Source: Gymnopus androsaceus JB14 (Eukaryota; Basidiomycota; Agaricomycetes; Agaricales; Omphalotaceae). Taken from it: 64,000 bases of DNA. The stretch lies in NCBI GenBank assembly GCA_009733575.1, contig ML769414.1, forward strand, positions 129,590 to 193,589, written 5' to 3'. Positions within the stretch are counted from its first letter, which is position 1. Every line of letters begins with the position of its first letter. A program made the position numbers and the translations under genes. Below, one piece after another: positions 22,199-34,593 of this stretch. The notes below the pieces were generated by a model. It saw nothing but the letters and a program-made list of their open reading frames with translations. It was not told where the DNA came from and made no database searches.

Positions 22199-22620
22199 CG
22201 TTGGACTGCCGCGGCTATCTGCCTGAGCGCTTTCCAGCGAGCATCAACTTTGAGGGTACCCGTTAGGGTACTTCCTCATCTCAGTCCACCTTGCTTCGTT
22301 TAATAAACTTGAGTGTCATTTAGACTTCTTGGTGAGCTGATCACAGAAGCAATGCCTCATTAAGACTTCGATCCCTTGGGTATATCCTTCAATGACCTAG
22401 CCTAGTATAACTGGTATGTGGGCTCGTTTATCTGCCTCGGTCAGCAACTTGTTATCCAACAAGCTTGCCTCGCTACACCATACTGCGCATAGGACTTGAT
22501 CGAGGCACATTCACAAAGTTAAGTATGGTACCATTGCGCGTACCATTACTCTGCAACCTCTTGGGTATAATAGGTCCTTGGTAGATTTTAACTATCAGCT
22601 CGGGCTCACTATAGTTCTCT

Positions 22621-23384
22621 TATTGACCATGTTTTGTTACTAACAGAACCTAGGATTATTGGTTGTAATGCGACATTGAAAGCGGACTGGCTGGGTGAGG
22701 TCATGGGGGATAATGTAATGCGGACAGACCATAAATTACGGGGGCCAATGCATTAGGCCTACATTGACTATTGGGTATAATATCACTGATATTGCTGCTG
22801 GGAATATATATGCTTACATAAATAACACCCAGAGCAAAGGGCACTCTGAGGATTAGTTATGTAAGCAGGCTGTCAAGTGAGGTGAGTTATTGAGAATAGC
22901 TCAAGCTGAATGAACACCTATGTTATGATTAAAACATGATTTATCAATGAGATTGTGCTTGTTTTGAAGATTTTTGGGTAACAATAATTTTTTACTACTT
23001 GATAATAATGGTTGAATGCTTACTATTAAGTATTCACATCTGTACTAACATTGGTACTGGAATGCTATACAATTGATATTGATACTACTTAGTGAAGTAT
23101 AATGCAAATGAAAAGTTGGTCATTTCTTGCTTTAGACACTAATGACAATAACAGTATTGAGTTAGTCAACTATGGGAACCTCTAGTGCTATATTAATTGG
23201 TAGTCTATCTTGTAGTACTAAAAACAAATTAGTGTTTGTGGTCTGCTGACCCATAAAAAACCGTTACCCGACCCGACCCAGATATACCCGGACCCGGATG
23301 GCCGGGTACAGGTTTAGACTTGGGTCCAGGTCAGGTTGACCTTTTGGGTACCCGGCCCGACCCAAGCCACACACTAACTTCAAA
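22621..23384. other. no gene; ends in a Pro-Asp-repeat-like GC segment
   Basis: No supported gene. At 23257-23360 there is a cluster of ACCCGACCCGACCC and GGGTACCCGG motifs, a low-complexity block of the type often found at transposon ends, but no mate was located. Confidence 0.4.
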
Positions 23385-23869
23385 TCTTTTTCTTCTATTT
23401 GTTTTCATATATCTTGGTGCTTACTTAAGCACACACTTGTTTAGGTATGTGGCTGTGTTTACTTATGTTTCTTTCTTTATAGTTTCATCTACACATGGAC
23501 AATCTTGTATAATCATAGGTCTTGATCATACAATCATCCTTTGATCACTTTGATCACAGCTCATGCTAGGATTCTGCATTCGGTATTGGATACACGTGTA
23601 CAATCACTTGTTACTTACAGATGTTGATACTGTTGTACTTCATAGTTTCATGCATTGTTACAGTATGTACAGGGCATAGGGTACTGGGTCTAGGGCTTGT
23701 ACAGTAGTATATATAGTAGTTTTAGCTGTAGTGTAGTCCTTAGCTTCAATCTCGTCAATACCTCCTAGTTCTCAATATCATCTTCTCTTTTCCTCATTGT
23801 TCTCATCTTTGCCTAAGTCAGAAGTTGTGATGCCTGGTACCTCATGTTGTGAGGAACTAGTGGCTGACA
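23385..23869. repeat. LTR-like repeat, copy 2 (without insertion)
   Basis: This matches 13575-14500 without the 435-bp insertion. It ends at GCTGACA like copy 1. It includes GTATATATAGTAGTTTTAGC (TATA-like) and a CTTAGCTTCAATCTCGTC block. The left edge is not sharp. No coding sequence follows that would make it part of a complete element. Confidence 0.65.
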
Positions 23870-25189
23870 CATAGCAAAAATTTCCATGTACACCATAATA
23901 TGGGGCTCAGTGCTTAATTAGCAAAATTGGTCAAAGTGGGAAAATTTTGGCCAGTTACTGACTATCATTTGGAGTATAGGCTATGTTGGAATGTTGGATG
24001 TATTATTACCATATTCAGTAGTTTACCCCTGATTGTATCTTTGCCTTCTACCACATTGGCACCCATCCAAACATCACCACCCATGATGCAGGTGTATCTT
24101 CTGTGGAAAGTATGCCAAAAATGCATATCCAGTTCAAAAACCCTCAGATACCACTAAAAATTTTGAGGTGCAAAATTTTGGTCTCCCAGGCCGAAGTGGG
24201 TCTGGGCCGGGAAATCCCATACTGGGGGCAGGTAGGGTGGGTCCATTGCAAGGTCCAAAAAATATTTGACTGACCCTCAAAATGCATTTTTGTGATGTCC
24301 AAATGAGTCAAATAAGCCCAAGAAGTGCCTGAACAGTATGTTTAAACCAGCTACATTGTATAGAGTGAGTATATACCTTTTTATTGCCTTTTTAGGTCAT
24401 TCATGAGTGCTTACAGTTCTTGTACAAAGGGCAAAAGACCAGCACAGTAAGGTGAAATGGTGATCAGTGTCTCATATTTGCCTTATTTGGTAATCACATG
24501 ACCCAAAAAATTAGGGTCCAACACCGAGGCTGAAAAAAATTTTCCGACCCCTGGTACGAAATGAATTTTTTCGGACCCCCTTGCCCAGGCCCCCCGGAGT
24601 GTTCCTGTCCGTGATCCCGGTGCCCCCTTGTCTCACACACTCACACGTGCTTAGTACGCTCCCCGGTTGTTCCTTTTCAGCAAATATCTGGCCGGTTTGC
24701 CCACCGTAGCCCCGATAAGGTTTTTTTTTAAATTATCCGAGGGCGCTTAAACTTCCCGCCAACTTTTGCTTCCGTTTTATCAAGCCCACTACGAATTACA
24801 CCGATCCTCTAGAGGGCGGGTCACCAAGCTAGCTTCCGTCAAGTTTCTCGATTCTCCATGTGATATTGGCAACTGTCCTCGTGTGCGTGTACTCAGTACT
24901 TCGGGGAGATGCGCGCAAGGTATTAGCACTGCCTACTCTGTCCACTCCAAATCGAATGCATGCACGGATTGCGATGTGTTTATCAGTCCGTAATTAGCCT
25001 TGCTTTTTTTCTCAGCGGCGATGTCCACGTACCTGAGTGATTCCTGCGGTCATGCATCATCTTGTTATCAAAGATGAATATCCGGTTTTCTTTGAGGCAC
25101 CTTCGAAAACCCTTAAAAGAGGTAGTACTGTTGGGTTGGAAGGAAGCAGGCACCCGAAGTTGTTCTTTTCTCAACTGCACGCTTTCAAG
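23870..25189. other. intergenic region upstream of the TmpA-like gene
   Basis: No gene recognised. At 24520-24580 a short imperfect palindrome occurs (TTTTTTCGGACCCC against GGCTGAAAAAAATTTT). The last few hundred bases, from about 24640, are presumably the promoter of the gene at 25190, but no convincing TATA box was seen. Confidence 0.4.
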
Positions 25190-26849
25190 ATGTCCACCGC
25201 CAGCGATATCGAAAAGTACCCAGAAGACGTTGTTACGCTACCTGTCCTCACCGACAGCAACGGTGACACCCCCTCCTCGGGCTCTTCACCTAGCTCTATC
25301 CACTCTGGCGACAAGGGGAAGAAAGCTATCACTGACGGCAAGGTTGATCTCGACCAAGTCGACCTCGCTCTTCCTGCAAAACTTGGGTATTCTAGCTTCA
25401 CGCGATGGTTATATCGTATGTACTCTTACTCATGCTTAGACTCCTTCCATCGGAGACGTTTGGAGCCCAGCGACTAATTGGAACGTGTGATTTTTTGCAA
25501 CCCAGACATCGCCTTCTCGTACTACCGCAAGACCTTCGGGGTGATCTTCGCCGCAAACTTGATCGCCTTCATAGTCCTCGTGGTTCGGAACCACGGTTCG
25601 CCCGCTGCTCCAGATGTAGGTAGCGCAGCGTCTGCCAATCTGATGGTCACTCTCCTCTTCCGCCAAGAGAATTTTGTCAACTTGGTGTATGAACTCGCAA
25701 CGGACGTCGTCCCTCTTAGCTATCCATTATGGTTGAGGCGTAGGCTCGCGAAAGTATTCCATTATGGTGAGGAGTTTTTGTTTGAATGCTTTTACCCATC
25801 CTCTAATTGTCAATTTTTTTCCTAAAGGTGGCGCTCACAGTGGCTCAGGTGTTGCAGCTGTAGTCTGGTACGTTATGTACACGGCTCTGACTACCAAAGA
25901 TCACGCCAAACATCCCAACAAGTGGTCCCTTGCTAATGTCATCACGTCGCACATTTTGATCTTGATGTTCTGCTTCATCCTGGCGTTCGCACATCCTACG
26001 TTCCGGAGGAAATACCACGACCATTTCGAGGCAATTCATCGGTACTCAGGCTGGGTCGCCGTGTGTACGTTTTGGATGCATCAATGCTTTGCAGGCAATC
26101 AGTACCGCTTGTTGGAGCCCAACCCACCATCCCTTGGTCGCTATCTCATCAGCACCTCCAGTTTCTGGACATTCGTCGTCTCATCCTGCTGCACTGCTCT
26201 TTCATGGGGTCGGCTTCGTCGAGTTGATGTCCACCCTGAGCATCTCTCGAGCCACGTTATACGCCTGCATTTCAAATACCGGAACATGAAACCTTTCTAC
26301 GGACTGAAAGTTTCTACCAAGCCGGTCCTGGAGTGGCACGCGTTCGCTACGGTCCCCGACGTAGATGAAAACGGGAAGCCAGATGGTTTCTCAATTGTTG
26401 TGTCAAACGCGGGTGATTGGACCGACGCGACAATACAAAATCCTCCTAAAAAGATGTGGGTTCGAGGATACCCTCTTCACGGATTGCTTTACACCTCCAA
26501 ACTCTTCCGGAAGATCGTCGTCGTAGCCACTGGTTCCGGAATTGGGCCACCACTTTCCCTCTTCCTCGCTGACTTCACACCCCGACGTATCTTTTGGAGT
26601 ACGCCGGCCCCCGAGGCGACGTATGGTAGGAAGATCTTGGATATGGTGAAGAAGGCAGATCCTGACGCATGGATTTGGGACACTCGGAAGCAGGGACGCC
26701 CTGACATGGTTGCTTGCACCTACAAACTAGTAGTGGAATCAAATGCCGAAGCAGTTTTCATCATTTCCAATCCGAAGCTCACTCGAAAGGTCGTCTATGG
26801 CATGGAAAGTCGCGGGATCCCTGCATATGGTGTTATCTTTGATTCTTAG
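25190..26849 (+). CDS. TmpA-like integral membrane oxidoreductase
   Basis: Three exons (25190-25415, 25506-25766, 25828-26849) joined across introns with GTATGT/CAG and GTGAGG/AAG borders give an uninterrupted 502-residue protein. The N-terminus is acidic and serine-rich. Hydrophobic segments follow at about residues 85-105 (VIFAANLIAFIVLVV), 160-185, 205-225 (ILILMFCFILAFAH), 245-260 and 285-300. The C-terminal half is a flavin/NAD-binding module: KIVVVATGSGIGPPLSLFL (nucleotide-binding turn), then a conserved tail ending GIPAYGVIFDS. The pattern, including FRQENFVNL and LPLWLRRRLAKVYH-like segments, matches the TmpA family of fungal membrane flavoproteins and the C-terminal region of related adenylate-forming enzymes. 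In Aspergillus TmpA is tied to a conidiation signal; the role here is unknown. A possible poly(A) signal AATAAA lies at 27024-27029. Confidence 0.85.
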
Positions 26850-28539
26850 GTTATTGGACTTGTTGTTTTGGGTATTTTTCATTTTGCTGCTAAAGTCTCA
26901 TACTACTTGGATGTTTTATAATCATAATACTGTATCAACAAACTGTACATAAGTGTATTCTTATCTGGTAGATCAGGTTGCTGTGTTGTGCTTAACCTTA
27001 TTCTTCGCTCTTGTCATTTTTTGAATAAAGAACTTGATCATTTATCTTTGTGGCATTTATTGTACTCCCAACACAGCTACTGACAGACCGTGAGTCAGTG
27101 AAGTTCGGGTCCAATCGGGGTACGATATGTATGAGTTGTCCGGTAAGTACCTATGTATTATTTTCGATACAATATAAAAAGAACGTCCGTACCTATTTGG
27201 CATAGTGTGATCCATTTTGCCATCCATTACTCGTTAGCGTACTACTATCTTACAGGAGACCAGATCCATCTCAATGGATTAGGAACAGAGTGGGAGTGGG
27301 AGTGCGACCCGCAATCAGACCCCATATCTTTGTACTCATGGTAAGGATCCAGAAGAGTCTGAATTACAAAAATGAGTTGAGAAAATCAATACGCCACACG
27401 TCACCGCTGTCATTGTACAAGTCCTGGCAGCTTTCATCAATACTATCTATTATTGGTATAAGTATTCAGGATGAGTCGAGTGAAAATTATGCTATTACGT
27501 AGAAATCAAGTCCCAGAAACATTTCAGATTATTTCTGTCACTATATGTTGTTAAACTAATGGTTGGAGCTTCAGGCACTCATTGATATACACAGCTTTGA
27601 CCGTCCTCATTTCGGAATGTTCCACGTGCGCTTATCAACAGATTGGAAGTTTCGAAGAACCGGAAAATAGCGAGATGCAAGACATATGTATGGATATCTA
27701 CACGCATGTGAAAGTCCAGAGGGCAACATTCCATCTGGAAAAGGAAAAATTCGCAGCTAAATACAAGCTAAATGCGCATCTACTTACCTCTAAGGAAGGC
27801 TGGAAAGACTGACGGAGTCATCCGATGTCCATCAGCATGCCATCCATCCATTCGTTCGGGCGAATACAAAAGTTGGCACCTCAAAGAGTCCGCGGAGTCG
27901 TGTGTTGGAGGAGATATGCCACTGGCTTACCAGTGTGTAGTATTGCTTTTCGAAATGTATACCAGTACCATTAGGCAAATATTTCATACCTTGAAACAAT
28001 ACGCCTGCCCATAAAACCCCGTGTGTTACTATGTAGGTTAGAGAGGACCTTGGTCAGCAGTTATGAATCAGGATCAAGTTTGTATGGAAGTTCAAGGGGT
28101 TCAACTATGAGCAAACAAGACTATGAGCTCTAACTATGAGTTACAGTGGTATTCAAGTAATACTTAGAATAGAGCTAATCAAAGGAGTACTAGTGAGTAT
28201 GTAGCGGGCCCGGATGGATGAACATACTTCCATCGAGTCATAGTACTTATACTAGTGACAGATGTGATTCCGTCACGCTAGTCTTTTATCTTTGAAACCC
28301 CCATGTAATAGCTTGATTAGCCTACCGTTTACCACTATAGAACGGGTTTAGTTGGACATCAGGCTCATGCCTTCGATGATATTCGACTCCGGCTCCCTGA
28401 GCCGTTACAGAGTAAGTAAGTGAATCCGAACTTGCAGTTAATCAGAGGGATAAATAGGACCTAGCATGTATGCATAAATCAGATATTTCTAAGATCTTGT
28501 GAGGTCTAGACTTGGACTTGCTTGCAAACCTCTGAGATG
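26850..28539. other. 3' region of the TmpA-like gene and unassigned sequence
   Basis: Apart from the likely poly(A) signal at 27024 there is nothing I can assign. Short frames such as 27582-27812 have no recognisable motif. No strong repeats were seen. Confidence 0.4.
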
Positions 28540-28547
28540 CTTATATG

Positions 28548-28846
28548 TAGGGCTCTGCACTGTACCGTATATTTTAAAGTGAAATACAGTGACGGTCGAG
28601 CCATACACATACCATATATTGCATCTCAATAAGCTCTAAAAAAATAAACAAAAGCGCTAATTTTTGACTATTCACACGTATACCGTATGTACAACTGTCT
28701 TATCACAGTGAACACGGCAAATTTCTGTACCGTTGACTGGACCGTACAGGGAGGTGTCCAACCATCGACAGTACGGCGTTGTAACCAAGTTGTAACCGTA
28801 AAACCATCTGTATATACCGTACATACGCTTCCAGTGCAGAACCCTA
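28548..28846. mobile_element. 299-bp hAT-type MITE
   Basis: Ends TAGGGCTCTGCACTG and, in reverse complement, TAGGGTTCTGCACTG form a 15-bp inverted repeat with one mismatch. The flanks CTTATATG (28540-28547) and TTTATATG (28847-28854) agree at 7 of 8 positions, the duplication length of hAT elements. The interior repeats short ACCGTA/TACGGT motifs in both orientations, likely transposase-binding sites. Non-coding. Confidence 0.85.
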
Positions 28847-28854
28847 TTTATATG

Positions 28855-31264
28855 CGTGCAGATTTCAATTCAGTAGTTCAGCAGCAGCCGCTGTGTCAGG
28901 CGGCCTGAAGGATATGAACTGACTTAATCAATTTTAATAGCAGTTGGCAGCAATACTTATGCTACATAGGTTCTAGAGGCAGTGGTTCTCAGCTGTGGAA
29001 TACATTAAGGACCCTCAGTAGAGACATAAAGAAGCAATATTGATGTTTAAAATATGTCGAAACTCATTTACATTAGGTCGCTACTAAAATGCAAGTTAGA
29101 TACATTTTGCCGAGTCTCGGCTCATCAGCAAACGCGGGAAAAAAACAAGTTAACTTGACTCAATGGGACAAGTTAGCCTGACAAGCTACTTTGCTCACAC
29201 TTGCCTTACTACTAAATGGTCAATTAGTAAATGTTCAATGGGTGGCAACCCGAATCATCTACAACTATGACTACGTCAAAATCCCTGAGTATCTCTGACA
29301 CCATTAGCACCCGAGAATATGACAGTGGCAGGACATTCCTCTTGTAGGTGCTGCCAGTGCTAGCTAGGTCAAACACTCACAGAGTCACAGCCAGCTGCAG
29401 CATATCACATACATACACCTGTCAGATCTACTGACCGAGAATGCCATTATGCCATCAAGCGCATAAAAGCCGTCAATGTAATTCAAATATATTACACTAC
29501 TGTTGTTATGCCTACCTACAATTTTAAGTAATTTGTAGATGATTAATTTTTTACAGTTGTAATTGTTAATCAACAAGCCGGGTGTCGTAGGCTGATTGAG
29601 CAGAACATAAGCGTTAGGACACTGGCTCGGTCTCGATTGCGGAGAATCCGAACAACAACAACAACCCTGATGAAAGTTTTCAAAGGAAAGGGTTGTCAGA
29701 AATTGATGAAAAATATAGGGCTGTTTTGTCAAACAGAGATTTCAAGTGCCTGGCGGGACTTCATCATTAGTGGATGGGTATGTCGATTTCTGCCATTACG
29801 TTATGACTATTTCCTCGAAGAAACGGCACCCTTGCAGTTTTGATTGGATTCTACCAAGTCTTTGTAGCACCTACCTCCAGATAGACGCTTTTCACCTTCA
29901 TGGAAATTTCTTTCATGCCTCTGATCGCCTACTGGAGCTGAATGTCAGTGTTCAACCTTCAACGATGGCCCCCGATATAGTTCCTTGTCGTGCCATATCG
30001 ATTCACTGAATGCTCTCATGATCATGATCAGATTCTTTACCACCATCATCATTGATATCTGCTCCCAACTATCATGTATCATACTTTGTTCTCGCACACT
30101 CACCGCTTCACCTAGATACCTCGACGATGAGCTCTCCCACTACAGCTGCCGTGAAGCTACCATAATTGACGAAGACTTTCGGAACCATCACCAAAAATGT
30201 GACTGACGCAAAATCCAAGCTGAGGAAGGATTGAAAATCTGTGTATTCGGACCTCATGTACGCAGCAGACGCTCTCCGAGCGCGTATTGACTTGACGAGG
30301 GACATTATGTCCTAGGACAAGCTTTATCATAAGCCGATGTTTCCGTAGCAGTGATAATGGCTTGGACATAGAAAGCGGCCATGTTTCCTTAGAGAGGCCG
30401 AGTGTGGTCTGAAGATTCAGAAGGACCCTACAACCCATCACAATGGAATTAATCCTTTCGCCACTTGCTCGATTGGCGGGAGCAGTGAGTCTTCGGAGAC
30501 GTCGAATTCAATGTTTTTGGAGTTGAAAGACTTTTGCGATCTTCTAATACTGCATACAGTTTGTTCGTATTGTATATTATCTGTGTATGTCTACTTATTT
30601 GAAGTAGTACGTTTCTTATTCAAGTGCTTGCCTTCGCTGGAGCCGTGCCCTTTGCGCTCACTCTGCAATACTTGATCGCTCTTTGCATACTAATAAATTT
30701 CGAAATCTTGAACTCGTGAAATTATTAGAAAATCAACAGTATAACCCCTCCTCCTCACTTCAAGTTGATTCCAAGTTTTGATTTTCTTCCTTCTTTAGAA
30801 TTATTCAGTGAGATAGGTTCTAGATATTTCAAAATGGTATACGCGCCAAATTCCTTCCATTCAATGTTGCTGACCCAAAATATCGTGCGAGTTCATGATG
30901 CTCCAAAGGAAGAACAGCAAAACCTGGATGATTTCCAAAAATCGCTGGATGCAATGCCTTGCTCTACGGCTTTCTAATGATATCTATGGCTAATACTCAT
31001 GTCATCATGTCTGGCAGACAAACGACAGGTTGACAGGAATGCGACAGTAATTGATATCTGTACCCTCGCTATTTCAGTTTCGGTTCGGCTGAATTGCTGC
31101 TGACCCCTCGGCTTGCCTTCACATTACACGGTAAGATCAAGTGCACTTTAAGGATGCCGACTCTTATCTCAACCCTCTTCTCATTCAGATGTACTATTCA
31201 TCATATGAAGCGTTCGGTCCTTTATAAGGATGACCCCTGCTCAAACGTCGATAGTTCAACCACA
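28855..31264. other. no intact gene; a possible dead exon near 30130-30310
   Basis: Most of this stretch has no supported gene. At 30128-30315 the plus strand reads as two protein-like runs broken by stops (LTKTFGTITKNVTDAKSKLR and KSVYSDLMYAADALRARIDL). This suggests an eroded helical coding segment, with a family I do not recognise. TAATA-rich sequence near 30690 could belong to the promoter region of the next gene. Confidence 0.35.
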
Positions 31265-33256
31265 ATGGCTGCTAACTTCAAGGACACCCTCGGAGCCATG
31301 ATTATTGGCATCCCTCTTGCCATTATGTATGTGAGCCCAGTTCGTACATTATATGATCTTACCAGGCTTTTTCCTCAGGTTCTCCGGTGTTTTGATCGTG
31401 CAGTGTATCATGTACTGGAGGTCCCCGAAGCCGACGGATACTTGGAAGATGTCGTGTATTGTGAGTCTACGTACTGCCCTAGTATCAATAACCTCGATTT
31501 CCTGATTTTTCGACTGCAGGTTTTGTCTTTACTGTAACTCTTATCTGGTACTTCGGTTTATGAAACTCACTCATGCGACAGCGTTCTTGATCTTTTCCAC
31601 TCCTGTGCTTTGTGGGCTTCTGCTTGGAAGTGGTACATTACTAAGCGTAGCATGGATCCAGACATGATCCCAACGTTCGTTTGTCCGCCTTGCCATATCA
31701 ATGTCTACTAAATTATCTCTTCACAATAGTACGGTCGCTGTAAGTTTCAAGAGTTGTTTAAATTTACCAAATAAACAGTTAATTTATGCAGATCTCGGTC
31801 TTAGTTTCAGTGAGATCCATTCAGCATTTCGGTTCTTGTCCAATTCTTACTCTACATAGGGGATATCAGCCTTGATTGTGCACAGGTCCGTTCAATTTTT
31901 AGTTTGGAATGACTACACCCGTATGGTTAACACATTATTCTCAGTATATATTCGTGGAGAATCTTCCTCTGTAAGCAAACCCCATGCTGTAAATTCAATC
32001 TCTAACAGATGCCTTACAGTCAGCAAGCGAAAGTATTGGTTAGTTTTGCCCATTGTAAGTTAATTCTACTCACAGTGGGACGCTACTAACATCAAAATTA
32101 GATGGCACTTGCAGTTGTTCGATTTGGTATGCTCAGGTGTTTTCCCGCTTCTCTTTGCCAAGAGATATCGAATACTTCTTTTTGGACATCTAGGCTTGGT
32201 TTCGAGTAAGCCAAAATTGCTCTCTAATCTTGACGCAAATGCTCATAAACATTAGTTATCGCCACATACATGATCAAACTCAGGAGCTTCGAAGCCCTCG
32301 GCCGGCGCAGTAGTATTCGTGTGGGTCGACAAGTTATCATTATTGTTTGTAGGAACTGTTGAACATACTTGCTATAGATCGTCTTCGCTGCTAGCATGGT
32401 GCTCGCTTGTATCGTGGATACTCTAATCACTGGTACCATGATGGTAACTTCGGCATTATTTCATCCGTTCTTAGTTGACTTACTAGTACATTTTTCCTGA
32501 AGATTATTTTAAGGCAGAGTCGCAAACGATCTGTCAGGTCAGTTCAAAGTCCTCATACCTCATCGTTTCGTCGCTAATCGGTGTACTTAGTTTAGACAGT
32601 GTCATTGATTCCTTGGTACTTTATACATTGGAAACTGGCTTAGTGGCAGTGTAAGTCCTAGGTTTAATGTCTTTTCTTCGGCCATGCTGATGTAGTACTT
32701 GAAAGAATTGCGACTATTGCAATGTTGATTGCAGTGTGTTTTCCAGAGTTGTATATGAGGTGCTAAATCTGAATATGATGTTCAAAGTGGCTTCTCATGT
32801 CAGACAACCTGATCTTTCTGGCTCTCAACTTTATTATCGCAAAATGTATGACTCCGAGTCTATCTATATCCCTTTTTAGGATCAAACTAATTCTTCACAA
32901 TCCAGTGTATGCGAACTCCATCGTAGCGATGTATGTATCTACGCTTCCAAGAAAATTACACGTTGATCCATCATCTACACAGGCTGAATTGTCGCCAAGT
33001 TCTTCGTCAGCGAGCGACCCACTCGAACTCAAAATCGGGTGGTACAGTGGACTTGGATCTCATCAAGCTGAGACGCAAGCGGTTCAACTTTTTCAGTAGC
33101 TGGAGGAATCAAAACGAAGTGACCTCCAATTTAACACCAATGAAAGTGAATGTCACAAAGACGATGCAGATGCACGTCGATGATAGCTTGATGGACGAGC
33201 CTAGCCCCCATTCGAAGGCGGACTCCCGGCTTACAGTCAACACTGATGGAGAGTGA
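31265..33256 (+). CDS. DUF6534 family membrane protein
   Basis: A multi-exon gene of the expanded Agaricomycete DUF6534 family of integral membrane proteins with unknown function. It starts MAANFKDTLGAMIIG (31265-31326), then intron 31327-31378, and exon 31379-31460 (GVLIVQCIMYWRSPKPTDTW). Later exon pieces match the family in order: SVLDLFHSCALWASAWKWYI near 31580; VSKRKYWLVLP near 32020; VIATYMIKLRSFEALGRR near 32255; IVFAASMVLACIVDTLITG near 32379; SVIDSLVLYTLETGLVAV near 32600; and MSDNLIFLALNFIIAKC near 32797. The hydrophilic tail ends at the stop at 33254-33256. Most introns are 45-60 nt with good borders. I could not resolve the junction around 31461-31581, where an in-frame stop must be spliced out or marks damage. 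At least ten exons. Confidence 0.75.
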
Positions 33257-33564
33257 AGGCCCTTCTTTAGAGTTGGATTTATGACGGTATAAGTTACATA
33301 TTTATGTGAACAAGATGGTCATTCCTCAATGATCCTTGTCCCTTGTAATTACACACTCTTTATTAGGTTCTTACCATAACCCCGTGCGAAAACTATCAGG
33401 TAGATCCCTTCTCAGCTCGTACGTTTAGAAGAATGGATATTTTTAATAGACTAGCGCCCGGATTGACGAAGGGCATAGCACTTTTAGCGTAACCTGAGTG
33501 GCGTAACCCCGGCGTACCCAGTAGCGTCACCCATCAGCGAAAGTGCACTCAGCATGTAGTGCCT

Positions 33565-33680
33565 TGTGAGATTTGGAGCTTGTACAGGGAGCTACAAGGG
33601 CCTGCAAGGGGATTATGGGACATGTAAGGTATTACAAGGATGCGGCTCGCTCACAAGGTGCAACAAGGCATTACAAGGGA
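33565..33680 (+). repeat. subterminal TACAAGG motif cluster, left side of element E
   Basis: Six or more scattered copies of the heptamer type TACAAGG, GCAAGG or ACAAGG lie between GCTTGTACAGGGAG and GGCATTACAAGGG. The same motifs recur, in both orientations, at 36560-36730 beyond the DUF6698 gene. Confidence 0.6.
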
Positions 33681-34593
33681 ACTGGAATTTTTAAGACTAC
33701 ACACAATTTAAACTAGTATACTAATGTAAAAGGATCATTCTGAAACTGAAGTAATTATTAAGCATAGTCTCCCCTAGGCAGACTCGAATATACACCGACG
33801 ATCCATTGGATGTGTGTATATAGAGTCTGCGAGTTCCCACGCGGGTCTTCAGCCACAGCCAAAAGTATTACCAATCATCGTTGTACAGCCACATTGATGC
33901 GCGCGCGCGCTCTTCGCTCTACATCTCCTGCACTCGTTTTCCGCGTCATTTAAATGAAACTTTTTTATTTCACTGTTAAACATCCTAATGCATCATTCTC
34001 CCTGTGAAAATCACTTATTACCGCCAATGCCTGCAACACACCTACTTCATTTTGACTTCAGCTGTGCTAATCTCACTCAGATAGATGAGCAGATTCACTT
34101 CGGAATACACATCTTTACAGTAGATTGATAGTTTTCAATCCCTTTCCCTTAATTCCCTTTCTCCTTGGTCAACGTGAAAGCAGCGCTGCTGCAACAGTCG
34201 ATGGCAAGAACGCTCGCTACACTATACCGGCTCACGGACCGTGGTGGCTGTACCCTGGTGATTTGTAATAGATTGACCTGCGGCTGAACTGGTCGCGGCT
34301 ACTATAGGACTATATTAAGCATCTAATGCAAGAAATTAATACTCGGCAAAACCTTCATAAACCTCCTCATTAGCATCGTCATCCTCACCATCTTCCGGCC
34401 CAAGCTCATCCTCATCCAATAGCAATTAAGAGGAAAAAGTTGAGATAAAGAATTTTGTAGAGCATTCATTGGCCAGTAGTGAACCGTCAAGCAGTGAAAA
34501 ATAGTCCAGTCCAACAGCACGTGACTGCTGGTGTAGCGCGCTTTTATTCGATTCACAAGCTTTTTTTCTCTTTCTTTCTTTCATACTTCCACC

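Larger units (their letters stand above)
16440..22620 (+). repeat. non-coding repeat R, copy 1, interrupted by two transposons
   Basis: Three blocks (16440-16696, 20263-21271 and 22207-about 22620) are collinear with the reverse complement of 49238-51118, at roughly 80% identity by eye. The total is about 1.7 kb. The gaps are exactly accounted for by foldback element A (16697-20254) and hAT-like element C (21280-22198), each with its target duplication. No coding sequence or terminal repeats were recognised. It may be a non-autonomous LTR unit or another high-copy element. Landmarks are the shared CCCAATCAGATACAAT near 16495 and CCTAACAAGCTTATACAACC near 20392. Confidence 0.75.
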
